38,085 nt of DNA. Origin: Suilimivivens sp964458255. Its GTDB lineage: Bacteria > Bacillota > Clostridia > Lachnospirales > Lachnospiraceae. The number at the start of each line of letters is the position of its first letter. Position 1 is the stretch's first letter. This document shows, piece after piece, positions 8,387-17,433 of this stretch. The DNA lies in NCBI GenBank assembly GCA_964458255.1, contig CAYWHY010000012.1, positions 1-38,085 of the forward strand, given 5' to 3'. The position numbers were made by a program, and so were the translations under genes. The notes below the pieces were generated by a model. That model was given only the letters and a program-made list of their open reading frames with translations, searched no databases and had not been told where the DNA came from.

Positions 8387-10903
8387 CTATATTTTACTTT
8401 CTAAATCTTCCAAAGATTCATATCCATATAATATTGCCGTATTTCGCATAATCATCTCTGCAAGATTTTTTTCTTTTTTGCAAAGATCATAAACAAAGTT
8501 TCCATACATATCCAATGTAGCATCAGAATAAGTGCTAAGTTCTCCGCGAAGATATGTCTCGTAAGAAGTATGATACGGAGTATCCTCATAAGTATGAATC
8601 GTCCTTGCCCGACCTGCCGATTTAGGATACATAATTGCAAAACACTCCATCCATGTTACCTGAATCTTAACAATTGTTTCTATGACTTTCCTTTTAGCTC
8701 CGGAAATTTCCGGCAAAGAATTCTTAATCTGTTCATATTCCATAGGCACCGTACTTTCCATCATACGGGCATATTTTTCCATGATTAAATTCCATCCTTT
8801 TTCATTCGCCGCACGGAAGTCGTCAATATAGCTCTGAAGTATTTCCTCCGGCCATGTATAATACTGACTTGTTCTCATAATGGAAAATGTATTCCAGTCA
8901 TCCTGACAGGACGCACGGCCACCTTCATTCTTTACTTTATCAAAAGCTTCCCATTCCAGAGAAACCAATTCCTGAATCAGTATTGCCTTAGGTGACGGCT
9001 CCTGCTTACCGTTCTGCTCCTGCAACGACTGTATCGGCTCACTGTTCTGCTCACATTCCTCGCACGTTTCTTCACATACTTTTTCAGAAATACTATGCAA
9101 AATCTGTTCGGTATGATGATCCAAATAATTGTCATCTCCTGTAGTAAGTCCCTGTTTTTTCATCTCAGCAATAATGATTGCAACAATAATCTCAATCGTT
9201 GGTGGTATTTTTTCATCCCCTACAGGCATACCTGCAAGTGCCGTTAATAAATCACGAATTTCCCCAAGTATTGCCAAATTTTCCATACCTTTGTGCATCC
9301 ACTTATAAAAAGGAGCATACCTGCGATTTAAAAGATATATCATCGCCATGGTATGTTTCAGGAACTCCGATAAAGCGATCTGTGCCGTTACCGTTTCACC
9401 ACGTCCAAACATGCGAAGATAATTATACTGTCCTGCCTGTGCCATCAGGGTAGCTTCCCGTGCTATTTTCTTAATTCTGACTTCCTCCGGATAATAAGCA
9501 AGAATTCCTCTTCTTATTCTGGTAAATTCTCCCAAGTCATCCCTAAATACTTTTCCATTCGTAGCAGCTGCCAATCTGTAGTCATCTAAGAAAAGCCACT
9601 GGTTCTGTGTTGTAGGAACATCCGTAAGTCCAATTAAGCTCTCATAAAAATCGCTGATTCTGAATACCCCGACTCTTTTCTGTGCTTTGGCTGTAGTAAC
9701 TCTGGTAATTCCCATATAAGTAGAAGGAAGTTCCTCATATGCTCTCTGAAGTTCTTCTCCTATTTCATCATACACCTGATCTGTCAGCCACATACAAAAT
9801 CCGGGGCCGAAATCATGATCTCTTGATACTTCATCATCAAACCCAAAGCAATCGGACCCTTCTCCTACAAGTCCTACTGCAATCATTGACTCATACAGAG
9901 GAAAACGGCTTCGAATCATCGGAATCCCAAATTCCCGATAAAAGTCCTCACAAAGCTCCAAGCCATTCTTAAATGTTTTATTTTCAGCAGGCATTTCTGT
10001 CGGAGTTGCTCTAAGCCACTGCTCCATCTTTTCAGCAGATGGTTCTTCCTCCGCCGGGCTTTCCTCTGCCGCTTCTGCCGTCTTTGTTTCCTGTTCTGCT
10101 TCCTCCGGATGATTTTTACGCATGGTAACTAAATTAAGATTCTGCAGTGTAATTTCATAAGCTTTATTCCTTCCGACATTCTTTTCAATCTCAGCAAGTG
10201 CCAGTTTATAATATCTTTCCGATTCCTCGAAATTCCCCATAAGATACTGTGCTTCCCCCATGGCTGACAAAGCGCCGCTGTAATGATAATCTCTTTCCGC
10301 ATCTTTCTCGAAAAGATAAAATGCACGATTCAAATTAGCAACTGCTTCTTCATATCTTCCCAATTTTAGTTGGGAAGCCGCCAGATTGGTATAAGTTACC
10401 GCCGTCTCTATTCTGGCATCAGTGAACTGAATGACAATACTAAGTGCCCGTTCCAAGCAATCACAAGCACTTTCAAAATCGGCCATTTCCTGAAAAAGGA
10501 GACTCATATTATTGTACAGACCGGCATATCTAATATCATCATATCCAAGATTTTTCTCATAAAATACTTTAACCGCCTGATAGGCAGCCATAGATTCCCT
10601 TAAAAGTCCTGCCGCCCTGTAAGCATTTGCAACATTTAAAAGGGTCGTCGCATACGCAGTGGTTCCTTCCATTCCAAGCTTCTGCATGAGGAGAAGTACG
10701 TCATTGCAATACTCCACGGATTTGTCAAATTCACTCATTTCCCTATAATGCCCGATTATTTCGTTCATCAGTGTAATGATTGCCCCTCTGTCTCCTTCTT
10801 TATTCGCTTCTTCCAATTTTCCCAAAAGAAATCCTTCCACTTCATTTATCTTATGCTCTGCAAACAACGAATCCAGCTGTTCCAGTACAAGTTCTATGTT
10901 CAT
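8387..10903 (-). CDS. TPR - DUF4037 (nucleotidyltransferase-like) - DUF4125 fusion protein
   Basis: The function is unknown. Residues 1 to about 255 are tetratricopeptide repeats (signatures such as ATTLLNVANAYRAAGLLRES and YTNLAASQLKLGRYEEAV), which bind protein partners. A Glu/Ala/Pro-rich linker follows to about 300. Residues about 318-590 match DUF4037: the motif GEGSD near 349, then DHD near 362-364, fits the GS-x11-D-x-D pattern of polymerase-beta-type nucleotidyltransferases, and the helical part after it resembles the substrate-binding helices of such enzymes. Residues about 645-838 match DUF4125 (GRASCQDDWNTFSIMRTSQ). No signal peptide or membrane segment is seen, so it should be cytoplasmic. 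The second ATG (10903) is chosen because GGAGG is 7 bases upstream; the first ATG is only one base from it. It is monocistronic. Confidence 0.85.
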   Translation of the reverse strand: MNIELVLEQLDSLFAEHKINEVEGFLLGKLEEANKEGDRGAIITLMNEIIGHYREMSEFDKSVEYCNDVLLLMQKLGMEGTTAYATTLLNVANAYRAAGLLRESMAAYQAVKVFYEKNLGYDDIRYAGLYNNMSLLFQEMADFESACDCLERALSIVIQFTDARIETAVTYTNLAASQLKLGRYEEAVANLNRAFYLFEKDAERDYHYSGALSAMGEAQYLMGNFEESERYYKLALAEIEKNVGRNKAYEITLQNLNLVTMRKNHPEEAEQETKTAEAAEESPAEEEPSAEKMEQWLRATPTEMPAENKTFKNGLELCEDFYREFGIPMIRSRFPLYESMIAVGLVGEGSDCFGFDDEVSRDHDFGPGFCMWLTDQVYDEIGEELQRAYEELPSTYMGITRVTTAKAQKRVGVFRISDFYESLIGLTDVPTTQNQWLFLDDYRLAAATNGKVFRDDLGEFTRIRRGILAYYPEEVRIKKIAREATLMAQAGQYNYLRMFGRGETVTAQIALSEFLKHTMAMIYLLNRRYAPFYKWMHKGMENLAILGEIRDLLTALAGMPVGDEKIPPTIEIIVAIIIAEMKKQGLTTGDDNYLDHHTEQILHSISEKVCEETCEECEQNSEPIQSLQEQNGKQEPSPKAILIQELVSLEWEAFDKVKNEGGRASCQDDWNTFSIMRTSQYYTWPEEILQSYIDDFRAANEKGWNLIMEKYARMMESTVPMEYEQIKNSLPEISGAKRKVIETIVKIQVTWMECFAIMYPKSAGRARTIHTYEDTPYHTSYETYLRGELSTYSDATLDMYGNFVYDLCKKEKNLAEMIMRNTAILYGYESLEDLESKI

Positions 10904-10942
10904 GTGCATGCCTCCATATAGTATTAAAATTCCCTTAGGGTT

Positions 10943-10972
10943 ATTCTATCACATAGAGAAAGTTCTTGGCAA
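10943..10972 (-). promoter_or_regulatory. Sigma-A-type promoter of the TPR-DUF4037-DUF4125 gene
   Basis: On the minus strand TTGCCA (10967-10972) is followed after 18 bases by TAGAAT (10943-10948). It sits 40 bases upstream of the chosen start codon. Confidence 0.6.
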
Positions 10973-10987
10973 TGAACTAATACATAA

Positions 10988-11028
10988 AAATGTCGCAGCC
11001 CTGCCAAATCAGCCCTACCGCGACATTT
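10988..11028 (-). terminator. Terminator of the aldolase gene
   Basis: A 9-bp stem AAATGTCGC/GCGACATTT with a 23-base loop lies 8 bases after the aldolase stop codon. On the minus strand it ends in a short T run (ATTTTTATG). Confidence 0.7.
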
Positions 11029-11036
11029 CCTTTTGT

Positions 11037-12017
11037 TTATTCCATATGATCTAATAATTCCTGATAGAATCTTGAGTAATCTGTTCTCTTCTGCCCTGTA
11101 AACTTAATAGCCGATGAAGGATGTGAATTCATAACACCTGTTAATAAATATGGGATATCATATCCCCACACATTCCCCTTTTCTTTTTCTGCATGGATAT
11201 ACTTTTGTACAAAATCCATAACCGGCACCAGATTGTATTTAGGATTCCTTAAGAACGCAAGTAACGATTCCATATAACAGTTTCCGGCGCCGCGTCCCAT
11301 ACCACTCACTGTTGCATCCAATAGGCTTGCCCCATTGCTGAGTGCCTCAATAGTATTTGCAAACGCAAGCTGCTGATTATTATGTGCATGAATACCAATT
11401 TTTTTGTTATATTTCTCCGCCACATTCATGTATTTATCTGTTAATCTTCGAATTTGCTCCGGATAAAATGCTCCAAAACTGTCAACCAAATAAATAACAT
11501 CAACATCACTTTCTGCCAAAATTTCAAGTCCCTTATCGAGATCTTCCTCCCGTACCTTGGAAATTGCCATGATATTAACCGTTGTTTCATATCCCTTATC
11601 ATGTGCATCCTGAATCATCTCGATTGCGGTCGGAATCTGATGAATGTAAGTTGCCGTACGAACCAAATCAATGACGCTGTCTTCTTTCTTTAAAATATCG
11701 TTCTTGTAATCGGTTCTTCCTACATCCGACATAACTGCGATTTTCAAATCAAAATCATTATTACCGACAATTGCACGGATGTCTTCTTCATCACAGAACT
11801 TCCACTTGCCATAATCTTCTTTACTGAAAATTTCTTTTGATGCTTTATATCCAAATTCCATATAGTCAACACCCGCTTTAATGTTCGTGCGGTATAAATC
11901 CTTTACGAATTCATCGGAAAACGAAAAATTATTAACCAGTCCGCCGTCACGAAGCGTACAGTCAACCACTTTAATATCCGGTCTGAATGCAATTAAATTT
12001 CCATTATTCTTTCCCAT
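11037..12017 (-). CDS. HMG-CoA lyase-like (DRE-TIM) aldolase
   Basis: This belongs to the DRE-TIM metallolyases, which cleave or form carbon-carbon bonds next to a keto acid using a divalent metal. Seen are DCTLRDGG near the N terminus, the metal-binding HAHNN, and the GMGRGAGN segment near the C-terminal end of the barrel. It resembles 4-hydroxy-2-oxovalerate aldolases but, at 326 residues, lacks their communication domain for a dehydrogenase partner. The true start is ATG at 12017, with GGAGG 5-6 bases upstream; an upstream GTG at 12050 is in frame but lacks a good site. It lies downstream of a cupin and a Gfo/Idh/MocA oxidoreductase on the same strand, yet has its own consensus promoter. 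The substrate is unknown. Confidence 0.82.
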   Translation of the reverse strand: MGKNNGNLIAFRPDIKVVDCTLRDGGLVNNFSFSDEFVKDLYRTNIKAGVDYMEFGYKASKEIFSKEDYGKWKFCDEEDIRAIVGNNDFDLKIAVMSDVGRTDYKNDILKKEDSVIDLVRTATYIHQIPTAIEMIQDAHDKGYETTVNIMAISKVREEDLDKGLEILAESDVDVIYLVDSFGAFYPEQIRRLTDKYMNVAEKYNKKIGIHAHNNQQLAFANTIEALSNGASLLDATVSGMGRGAGNCYMESLLAFLRNPKYNLVPVMDFVQKYIHAEKEKGNVWGYDIPYLLTGVMNSHPSSAIKFTGQKRTDYSRFYQELLDHME

Positions 12018-12047
12018 AATGTCCTCCAAGCTGTATCTGTTTTTCTC

Positions 12048-12080
12048 CACTTTAAACCGTTACACTTTAAAGTCTTAAAG
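12048..12080 (-). repeat. Operator-like TTTAAAGTG repeats upstream of the aldolase
   Basis: On the minus strand TTTAAAGTG occurs twice with a 15-base period (12048-12056 and 12063-12071), with a degenerate third copy (CTTTAAG) beyond. The central part forms the 10-bp palindrome ACTTTAAAGT (12064-12073). The cluster lies just downstream of the -10 box, a usual place for a repressor site. The regulator is not known. Confidence 0.5.
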
Positions 12081-12090
12081 TATAATAAGA

Positions 12091-12119
12091 ATAATAACCC
12101 CTTTTTCAAAAAATGTCAA
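12091..12119 (-). promoter_or_regulatory. Consensus sigma-A promoter of the aldolase gene
   Basis: TTGACA (12114-12119) and TATTAT (12091-12096) on the minus strand are separated by exactly 17 bases. It lies between the cupin and aldolase genes and can drive the aldolase alone. Confidence 0.82.
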
Positions 12120-12149
12120 GGCATGAATCCTATTTTTTTTGCACTATTT

Positions 12150-12500
12150 TTATACACAAAGGACCTCAAAAACAAGCAATTCCATGTCACAATTACCTGT
12201 ATTTTCAATTCCGTGTGTACCAAAAGGGACATTCATCATAATATCTCCCTTTTTTACTATTTTTTCTTCACCATCCTGATAATAAACACCTTCACCGCTT
12301 AATACCACATAAAATTCATTATTATTTTTATGCTTATGCATGCCGAAGCTTGCCGACGGAGGAATTACGGTATAATTTATAAACTGAACCGGTGCCTCCA
12401 TTTCCTCTTTTGAAAATACCGTAGAATGTCTGCACAGACCTTTTCCCTCATGTATCACTTCGTCTTTCAATTCCAGTTCCAAATAATTATGAATGTTCAT
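12150..12500 (-). CDS. Cupin domain protein
   Basis: This is a small single-domain beta-barrel protein. The first cupin motif is seen as MHKHKNNNEFYVVLSGEG (His, His, Glu metal ligands) and the second as MMNVPFGTHGIENTG (final His ligand), so a metal is probably bound. At 116 residues it could be an isomerase, a dioxygenase-like enzyme or a sugar-binding protein; none can be chosen from sequence. The start is the ATG at 12500, with GGAGAG 8 bases upstream. It starts 24 bases after the oxidoreductase stop codon, so the two are likely one transcription unit acting on the same substrate. Confidence 0.85.
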   Translation of the reverse strand: MNIHNYLELELKDEVIHEGKGLCRHSTVFSKEEMEAPVQFINYTVIPPSASFGMHKHKNNNEFYVVLSGEGVYYQDGEEKIVKKGDIMMNVPFGTHGIENTGNCDMELLVFEVLCV

Positions 12501-12524
12501 CACACATACTCTCCGTTCATATTA

Positions 12525-13511
12525 TCAATCAATTGTAACCCAGGTTCCGTTTTCTGATGACACAATAGCCTTTTCCATCCAATTAAAGCTCTTGAAATTA
12601 TCTGCGTAATCCGTCTCACCCTTACGACTGTCCCTAAGAGCCAAACAAGCCTCTTGCAATAATCCGATTCTGGAATCCTCATTTGTGTCCGCAACCTCTA
12701 TTTCCTCTATTTTATCTTCTCTATGTAATAAAATGCGTTTGCCTCTTATCTGCATTACACCATTATCACACTCAATTTCCCATTCTCCGTTCCAATCCGT
12801 TGAGGATACCGGTGATGCCAGCGTTCCATCATAATGAAAGACAATATTTCCCGTCATTTCCGTTACAAGAAAAGCCGTGGCAGGCCTATCATCATACCAA
12901 CTGTATTTTGCATTATATTCCCTGCACCATACACTAACAGGCTCTTCACCACTTAAATATCTCGCCAAATCCAAATGGTGTATGGAAACATCCGATAATA
13001 ACGGATGCTTTAATGTTCCGTGATAAAACATGGAATAATCCTTATGCTCATGTCTGAAATGACATTCTACATGATGTATCCTGCCAAGCACATTTGATTG
13101 CAATATTTTCTTGGCTTCGCGTATTACGGAATGATATCTGTAATTCTCCGCTATCATCAAAAAGCCTTTTGTTTCTTTAAGGACATTTCCTATCTTAACT
13201 GCATTTTCATAATTGTCCGCTATCGGCTTTTCACATAAAACCGCAATATGTCTTTGCAACAACATTTCATTAATTTCCGAATGTACAAAAGGCGGTGTTA
13301 CATTCACTACCAATTCAGGCTTTGTTTCTTCCAAAGCAGTTTCCAAATCGTGAAATTTAGGAATTTCATCTCCTATGCCTTTCCACTTTTCCTCCTCCTT
13401 ATCAACCACCGCCACAAGCAAAGCAAAGTCACTACATGCAGGCACCACACGGTCCGCCCAGCTGTGCCCATGATTTCCTAATCCTAATACCAATACCTTT
13501 ACCTTATCCAT
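12525..13511 (-). CDS. Gfo/Idh/MocA family NAD(P)-dependent oxidoreductase
   Basis: Members oxidise or reduce sugars, inositols and related polyols. The N-terminal Rossmann fold begins VLVLGLGNHGHSW, a GxGxxG-type nucleotide loop, and the family motif CEKPIADN with its Lys is present, followed by the C-terminal alpha/beta substrate domain with HHLDLARYL containing the conserved His residues. The 328-residue length is normal. GAGGGA precedes the ATG. It is the first gene of the oxidoreductase-cupin-aldolase cluster and has its own promoter. Substrate is not predictable. Confidence 0.9.
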   Translation of the reverse strand: MDKVKVLVLGLGNHGHSWADRVVPACSDFALLVAVVDKEEEKWKGIGDEIPKFHDLETALEETKPELVVNVTPPFVHSEINEMLLQRHIAVLCEKPIADNYENAVKIGNVLKETKGFLMIAENYRYHSVIREAKKILQSNVLGRIHHVECHFRHEHKDYSMFYHGTLKHPLLSDVSIHHLDLARYLSGEEPVSVWCREYNAKYSWYDDRPATAFLVTEMTGNIVFHYDGTLASPVSSTDWNGEWEIECDNGVMQIRGKRILLHREDKIEEIEVADTNEDSRIGLLQEACLALRDSRKGETDYADNFKSFNWMEKAIVSSENGTWVTID

Positions 13512-13552
13512 ATACTATCCCTCAATCCTTAAACACAGTTTTACATAATAAT

Positions 13553-13581
13553 AGTATATAAAGCATGACTAAAAAATTCAA
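13553..13581 (-). promoter_or_regulatory. Promoter of the oxidoreductase-cupin unit
   Basis: Minus-strand TTGAAT (13576-13581) and TATACT (13553-13558) are 17 bases apart, about 42 bases before the start codon. Confidence 0.75.
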
Positions 13582-13672
13582 TGAGAATTAATTATTATCT
13601 CTTCTATTCCGGAACGGACCATTTTCGTAAACTCCTTTGAGTTATTTTCCGGCACCAACATATAACACTATA

Positions 13673-15529
13673 TCACGACACCTGTTCAAACTGACTGTTG
13701 TACAGTTCCGCATAGAAACCACCCCGGGCGAGCAGCTCATCATGCGTACCACTCTCAATAATGTCACCCTCCTTCATAACAAGAATCAAGTCAGAATTCT
13801 TAATCGTAGAAAGACGATGTGCAATTACAAAAGAGGTCCGTCCATGCATCAGTTTATCCATGGCATCCTGTATCTGCAATTCGGTTCTGGTATCCACCGA
13901 GCTGGTCGCTTCGTCCAGAATCAACATTGGTTTATCCGCTATCATTGCACGGGCAATAGTAAGCTGTTGCTTTTGCCCCTGAGATAAATTAACCTGATCA
14001 GAAAGTACGGTATCATATCCTTTTGGCAAGGTTTTGATAAAATGATGCAATCCGACTGCCTTGCAGGCTTCTTTCATCTTTTCATCCGAAACATCCGGTG
14101 TGGAATACACAATATTTTCCCGTACCGTTCCCTCAAACAGCCATGTATCCTGTAACACCATGCAAAACTGATCATGAACATCCTCTCTCCTTAAATCCTT
14201 AGTAGAAACTCCGTCAATCCGGATTTCACCACCCTGAATTTCATGAAAGCGCATCAGCAAATTTACCATAGTCGTTTTTCCTGCTCCTGTTGGTCCGACA
14301 ATTGCAATCTTCTGTCCGGGTTTCGCTACCGCTGAAAAATCATGGATAATGGTTTTATCAGAATCCTCATAGCCAAACTTCACATGAGCAAACTCAACCG
14401 AACCTTTTACATTGGTAAGACTCTTGGTCTTATCACTCTCATCTTCCATTTCCTCTGCTTCAAGGAATTCAAATACACGCTCTCCTGCAGCTGCCGCTGA
14501 CTGGAGTGTCTGCATGGACTGTGCAATCTGAGAAAGTGGTTGTGTAAAATAGCGTACATACAGCACAAATGCAACAATAACCGAGAAATCAATTGTACCA
14601 TTCAACGCAAGGGAACCGCCCACAATACAAACCGCCACATATGCAAAATTGCCAATAAAGGTCATAAAAGGCATCATCAGACCGGACAGGCAGTGTGCCC
14701 TAAATCCGCTCTCTCTTAAGTTGCTGTTCAGCTCATCAAATTCCTTAATTGCCTGTGCTTCTCCGTTATATGCTTTTACAACGGTATGTCCCGCATAGAT
14801 TTCTTCAATGTGCCCGTTAAGCACTCCCAGACATCTTTGCTGACGTACAAAGTATTTCTGGCTCTTTCCCATAATCGCCATCATGAAAACAAAACCCAGC
14901 AATGTAGCTGCAACCGCAGTAATTGCCATAACCCAGTTAGTAACAAACATCATAACAAGACTTCCGGCAAACAATACGAGTTGTGATACCAGATTACCAA
15001 TACTCTGGTTCAGTGACTGTCCGATAGTATCCACATCATTTGTCACACGGGACAACACATCACCGATAGAATTTTTGTTATAATACCACATGGGCAGACG
15101 ATTAATCTTGTGCGATATATCCTTACGCATGGACTTGGATACTCTCTGTGTAATCGTAGCCATAATCCAGTGCTGTGTGGTAGCCAATATCCAACTTGCA
15201 GCATAAAAACACACAAGGGTCATACCTACAGTAAAAACAGCGTCTAATGCAATATCTCCGGTTAATAACCCTTCTTCTATGTATTTTGATATCTCAGATA
15301 ATTTATCCGGACCAAGCAGTTGTAATAGGGTACCTACGATTGCACAAATAATTGCAATGCCAAATATAACTACATTGTCCTTACAATATCCAAGCAGTTT
15401 CTTCCATGTGCCTACCAGGTCTTTTGCTTTCTCACCGTTGCCCATTCTGCCGGGACCATGACCGGGGCCACCCGGACCACGTCTTACTCTTGTCTGTGCC
15501 TGACCAAATTCATATTCTTTCTTTTCCAT
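13673..15529 (-). CDS. ABC exporter half-transporter, canonical-Walker-B subunit
   Basis: This is a membrane domain fused to an ATPase, the usual multidrug-type exporter layout, 618 residues. An unusual Gly/Pro/Arg-rich N-terminal tail (GPGGPGHGPGRMGNG) precedes six membrane segments. The ATPase has Walker A GPTGAGKTT, Walker B LILDEATSSVD with the catalytic Glu, and switch His in IAHR, but the signature reads LSQGQ rather than LSGGQ. Its partner upstream has the reverse pattern, so the two should form a heterodimer with one active ATP site. The start overlaps the partner's stop codon (TAATG), with GGAGGAG upstream. Substrate is unknown. Confidence 0.93.
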   Translation of the reverse strand: MEKKEYEFGQAQTRVRRGPGGPGHGPGRMGNGEKAKDLVGTWKKLLGYCKDNVVIFGIAIICAIVGTLLQLLGPDKLSEISKYIEEGLLTGDIALDAVFTVGMTLVCFYAASWILATTQHWIMATITQRVSKSMRKDISHKINRLPMWYYNKNSIGDVLSRVTNDVDTIGQSLNQSIGNLVSQLVLFAGSLVMMFVTNWVMAITAVAATLLGFVFMMAIMGKSQKYFVRQQRCLGVLNGHIEEIYAGHTVVKAYNGEAQAIKEFDELNSNLRESGFRAHCLSGLMMPFMTFIGNFAYVAVCIVGGSLALNGTIDFSVIVAFVLYVRYFTQPLSQIAQSMQTLQSAAAAGERVFEFLEAEEMEDESDKTKSLTNVKGSVEFAHVKFGYEDSDKTIIHDFSAVAKPGQKIAIVGPTGAGKTTMVNLLMRFHEIQGGEIRIDGVSTKDLRREDVHDQFCMVLQDTWLFEGTVRENIVYSTPDVSDEKMKEACKAVGLHHFIKTLPKGYDTVLSDQVNLSQGQKQQLTIARAMIADKPMLILDEATSSVDTRTELQIQDAMDKLMHGRTSFVIAHRLSTIKNSDLILVMKEGDIIESGTHDELLARGGFYAELYNSQFEQVS

Positions 15530-17289
15530 TATGCCAACTCCTCCTTTGAAAGCTGTGAAAGAGCAATTTGTTGATAAACCTCACAGTTTTTCATCAGTTC
15601 ATCATGCTTACCAATACCGGCAATACGACCTTCTTCCAGAACGATAATCTTATCAGCATCCCGGATTGTACCGATACGTTGTGCCACAATCAGTCTGGTT
15701 ACATCACCGCATTTTTCATCCAATGCTTTTCGAAGAACACGATCCGTCTTATAGTCCAGTGCCGAAAAGGAATCATCAAAAATCATAATCTCTGCTTTTC
15801 TGGCTATTGCACGTGCGATTGAAAGACGCTGCTTTTGTCCACCCGAGAAATTCGTACCCCCCTGTGCCACATAACCATCATATGTACCTTCCAGACCATC
15901 TACAAATTCCTTTGCCTGTGCTATCTCAATTGCATCTGCAATTTCTTCAATGTTGACCACATCCTTTCCATTATCGCCATATGCCACATTGGAGCGGATG
16001 GAACCTGAGAACAGGGTTGCCTTTTGTGAAACGTAAGCAATCTTATTTCGAAGAGCATGCTCATCATATTCTTTGACGTTTACTCCATCCACTAAAACCT
16101 CACCCTCTGTTGCATCATAAAAACGCGGAACAAGGTTGATAACCGTACTCTTGCCGCAACCGGTAGCGCCAATAAATGCAACGGTTTCACCTTTCCTTGC
16201 AGTAAATGATATGTCATGAATTACATCTGCTTCCGCATCCGGATAACGGAATGAAACATTTCTAAATTCCACTTCACCGACAACGCCCGTTTTACCTTCT
16301 TTTGCACTTCCGTTCTGAATAGAAGGCACTGTATCGAGAACTTCGTTCACACGTTTTGCAGAAACGGAAGATCTTGGCAACATCATGAAAATCATAACCA
16401 GCATCATAAAGGACATAACCACCTGAATGCCATATTGCGTAAAGACCATCATATCGCCAAACATTGTAATTCTTGCATCTACCGCTTCAACTCTGCTCAG
16501 CAGATATGCACCAATCCAGTATACCGCCAGAGATAAGCCACTCATAACCAGCTGCATAGATGGCATCATGAATGCCATGGTTCTCTGGGTAAATAACTGT
16601 GTCTTCGTCAGGGCATCATTGGCATCCTCGAATTTTTCTTCCTGATAGTTTTCTGCATTGTAAGCACGAACCACACGAAGACCACTCAGATTCTCACGTG
16701 TCACACGATTGATATCATCTGTAAGCTGCTGCACTTTACGGAATTTCGGCATAGTCAAAGCAATACAAATACCAACAACTGCCAGCAGAATCACAACTGC
16801 CACGCCTACCGAGAATGTCCACTGCCATTCCTTATCCGCAATTTTAAAAATCGCCCAACCGGCAGTTATAGGTGCTTTAATCAGCATCTGAAGTCCCATA
16901 ACAATAAACATAAGCACCTGCTGAATATCGTTTGTGGAACGAGTAATCAGACTGGCTGTAGAAAATTTTCCAATTTCCTCCATGGAAAAGCTCTGTACTT
17001 TATTAAACATGCTGCTACGAAGGGCACTCGCAAGATTACTTCCAATTCTTGACGAGAAGATTGCTGTAATAACAGACGCTGCCAGACTACCTAACGCACA
17101 AAGAAGCATCATTCCTCCTGCCTTCCAGACCTTCGCCGTTTCATTACCCGGTGTTTCTACAAGCACTGTAATCTCACTCATATACTCAGGCATTGTCATA
17201 TCAAGCCACACCTGTGCAACGATAAAAATCACACAAACCAATGCATAACACCAGTCACGTCCGCTTAATTTTTTCAATAACTTGAACAT
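15529..17289 (-). CDS. ABC exporter half-transporter, degenerate-site subunit
   Basis: This is a 586-residue fused membrane-ATPase exporter subunit. The start at 17289 (MFKLLKKLSGRDW) has AAAGGAG 8 bases upstream; the frame is open a little further without a better site. The ATPase has Walker A GATGCGKST and signature FSGGQ, but Walker B is IMIFDD with Asp in place of the catalytic Glu, and the switch His is Gln (IVAQR). This is the pattern of the non-catalytic half of heterodimeric exporters such as TM287/288 and BmrCD. It overlaps the next gene by one base. It is divergent from a LysR gene that may control it. Confidence 0.93.
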   Translation of the reverse strand: MFKLLKKLSGRDWCYALVCVIFIVAQVWLDMTMPEYMSEITVLVETPGNETAKVWKAGGMMLLCALGSLAASVITAIFSSRIGSNLASALRSSMFNKVQSFSMEEIGKFSTASLITRSTNDIQQVLMFIVMGLQMLIKAPITAGWAIFKIADKEWQWTFSVGVAVVILLAVVGICIALTMPKFRKVQQLTDDINRVTRENLSGLRVVRAYNAENYQEEKFEDANDALTKTQLFTQRTMAFMMPSMQLVMSGLSLAVYWIGAYLLSRVEAVDARITMFGDMMVFTQYGIQVVMSFMMLVMIFMMLPRSSVSAKRVNEVLDTVPSIQNGSAKEGKTGVVGEVEFRNVSFRYPDAEADVIHDISFTARKGETVAFIGATGCGKSTVINLVPRFYDATEGEVLVDGVNVKEYDEHALRNKIAYVSQKATLFSGSIRSNVAYGDNGKDVVNIEEIADAIEIAQAKEFVDGLEGTYDGYVAQGGTNFSGGQKQRLSIARAIARKAEIMIFDDSFSALDYKTDRVLRKALDEKCGDVTRLIVAQRIGTIRDADKIIVLEEGRIAGIGKHDELMKNCEVYQQIALSQLSKEELA

Positions 17290-17404
17290 TGTTCTAACTC
17301 CTTTCCCGTAACCGTTATCAGCACACGTCATTGATGAGTGCCAACTATAATTTATTAAAAGAGACTCCCTGCGAAGTCATACATATATCTAAACATATTT
17401 CATA

Positions 17405-17433
17405 TTGAAATTGAATCAAATATATGGTAACAT
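17405..17433 (+). promoter_or_regulatory. Promoter of the LysR gene
   Basis: TTGAAA (17405-17410) and TAACAT (17428-17433) are 17 bases apart. The -10 box overlaps the start of the dyad described next. Confidence 0.72.

Noticed and set aside
13578..13622. 14-codon open frame with an AAAGGAG site between the ABC exporter and the oxidoreductase
   Set aside because: It is too short to support, and its end overlaps the -35 box of the oxidoreductase promoter; chance cannot be excluded.
17290..17404. Promoter for the ABC exporter pair in the divergent gap
   Set aside because: A TATAGT box is present but no acceptable -35 box lies at 16-18 bases; I could not assign one.
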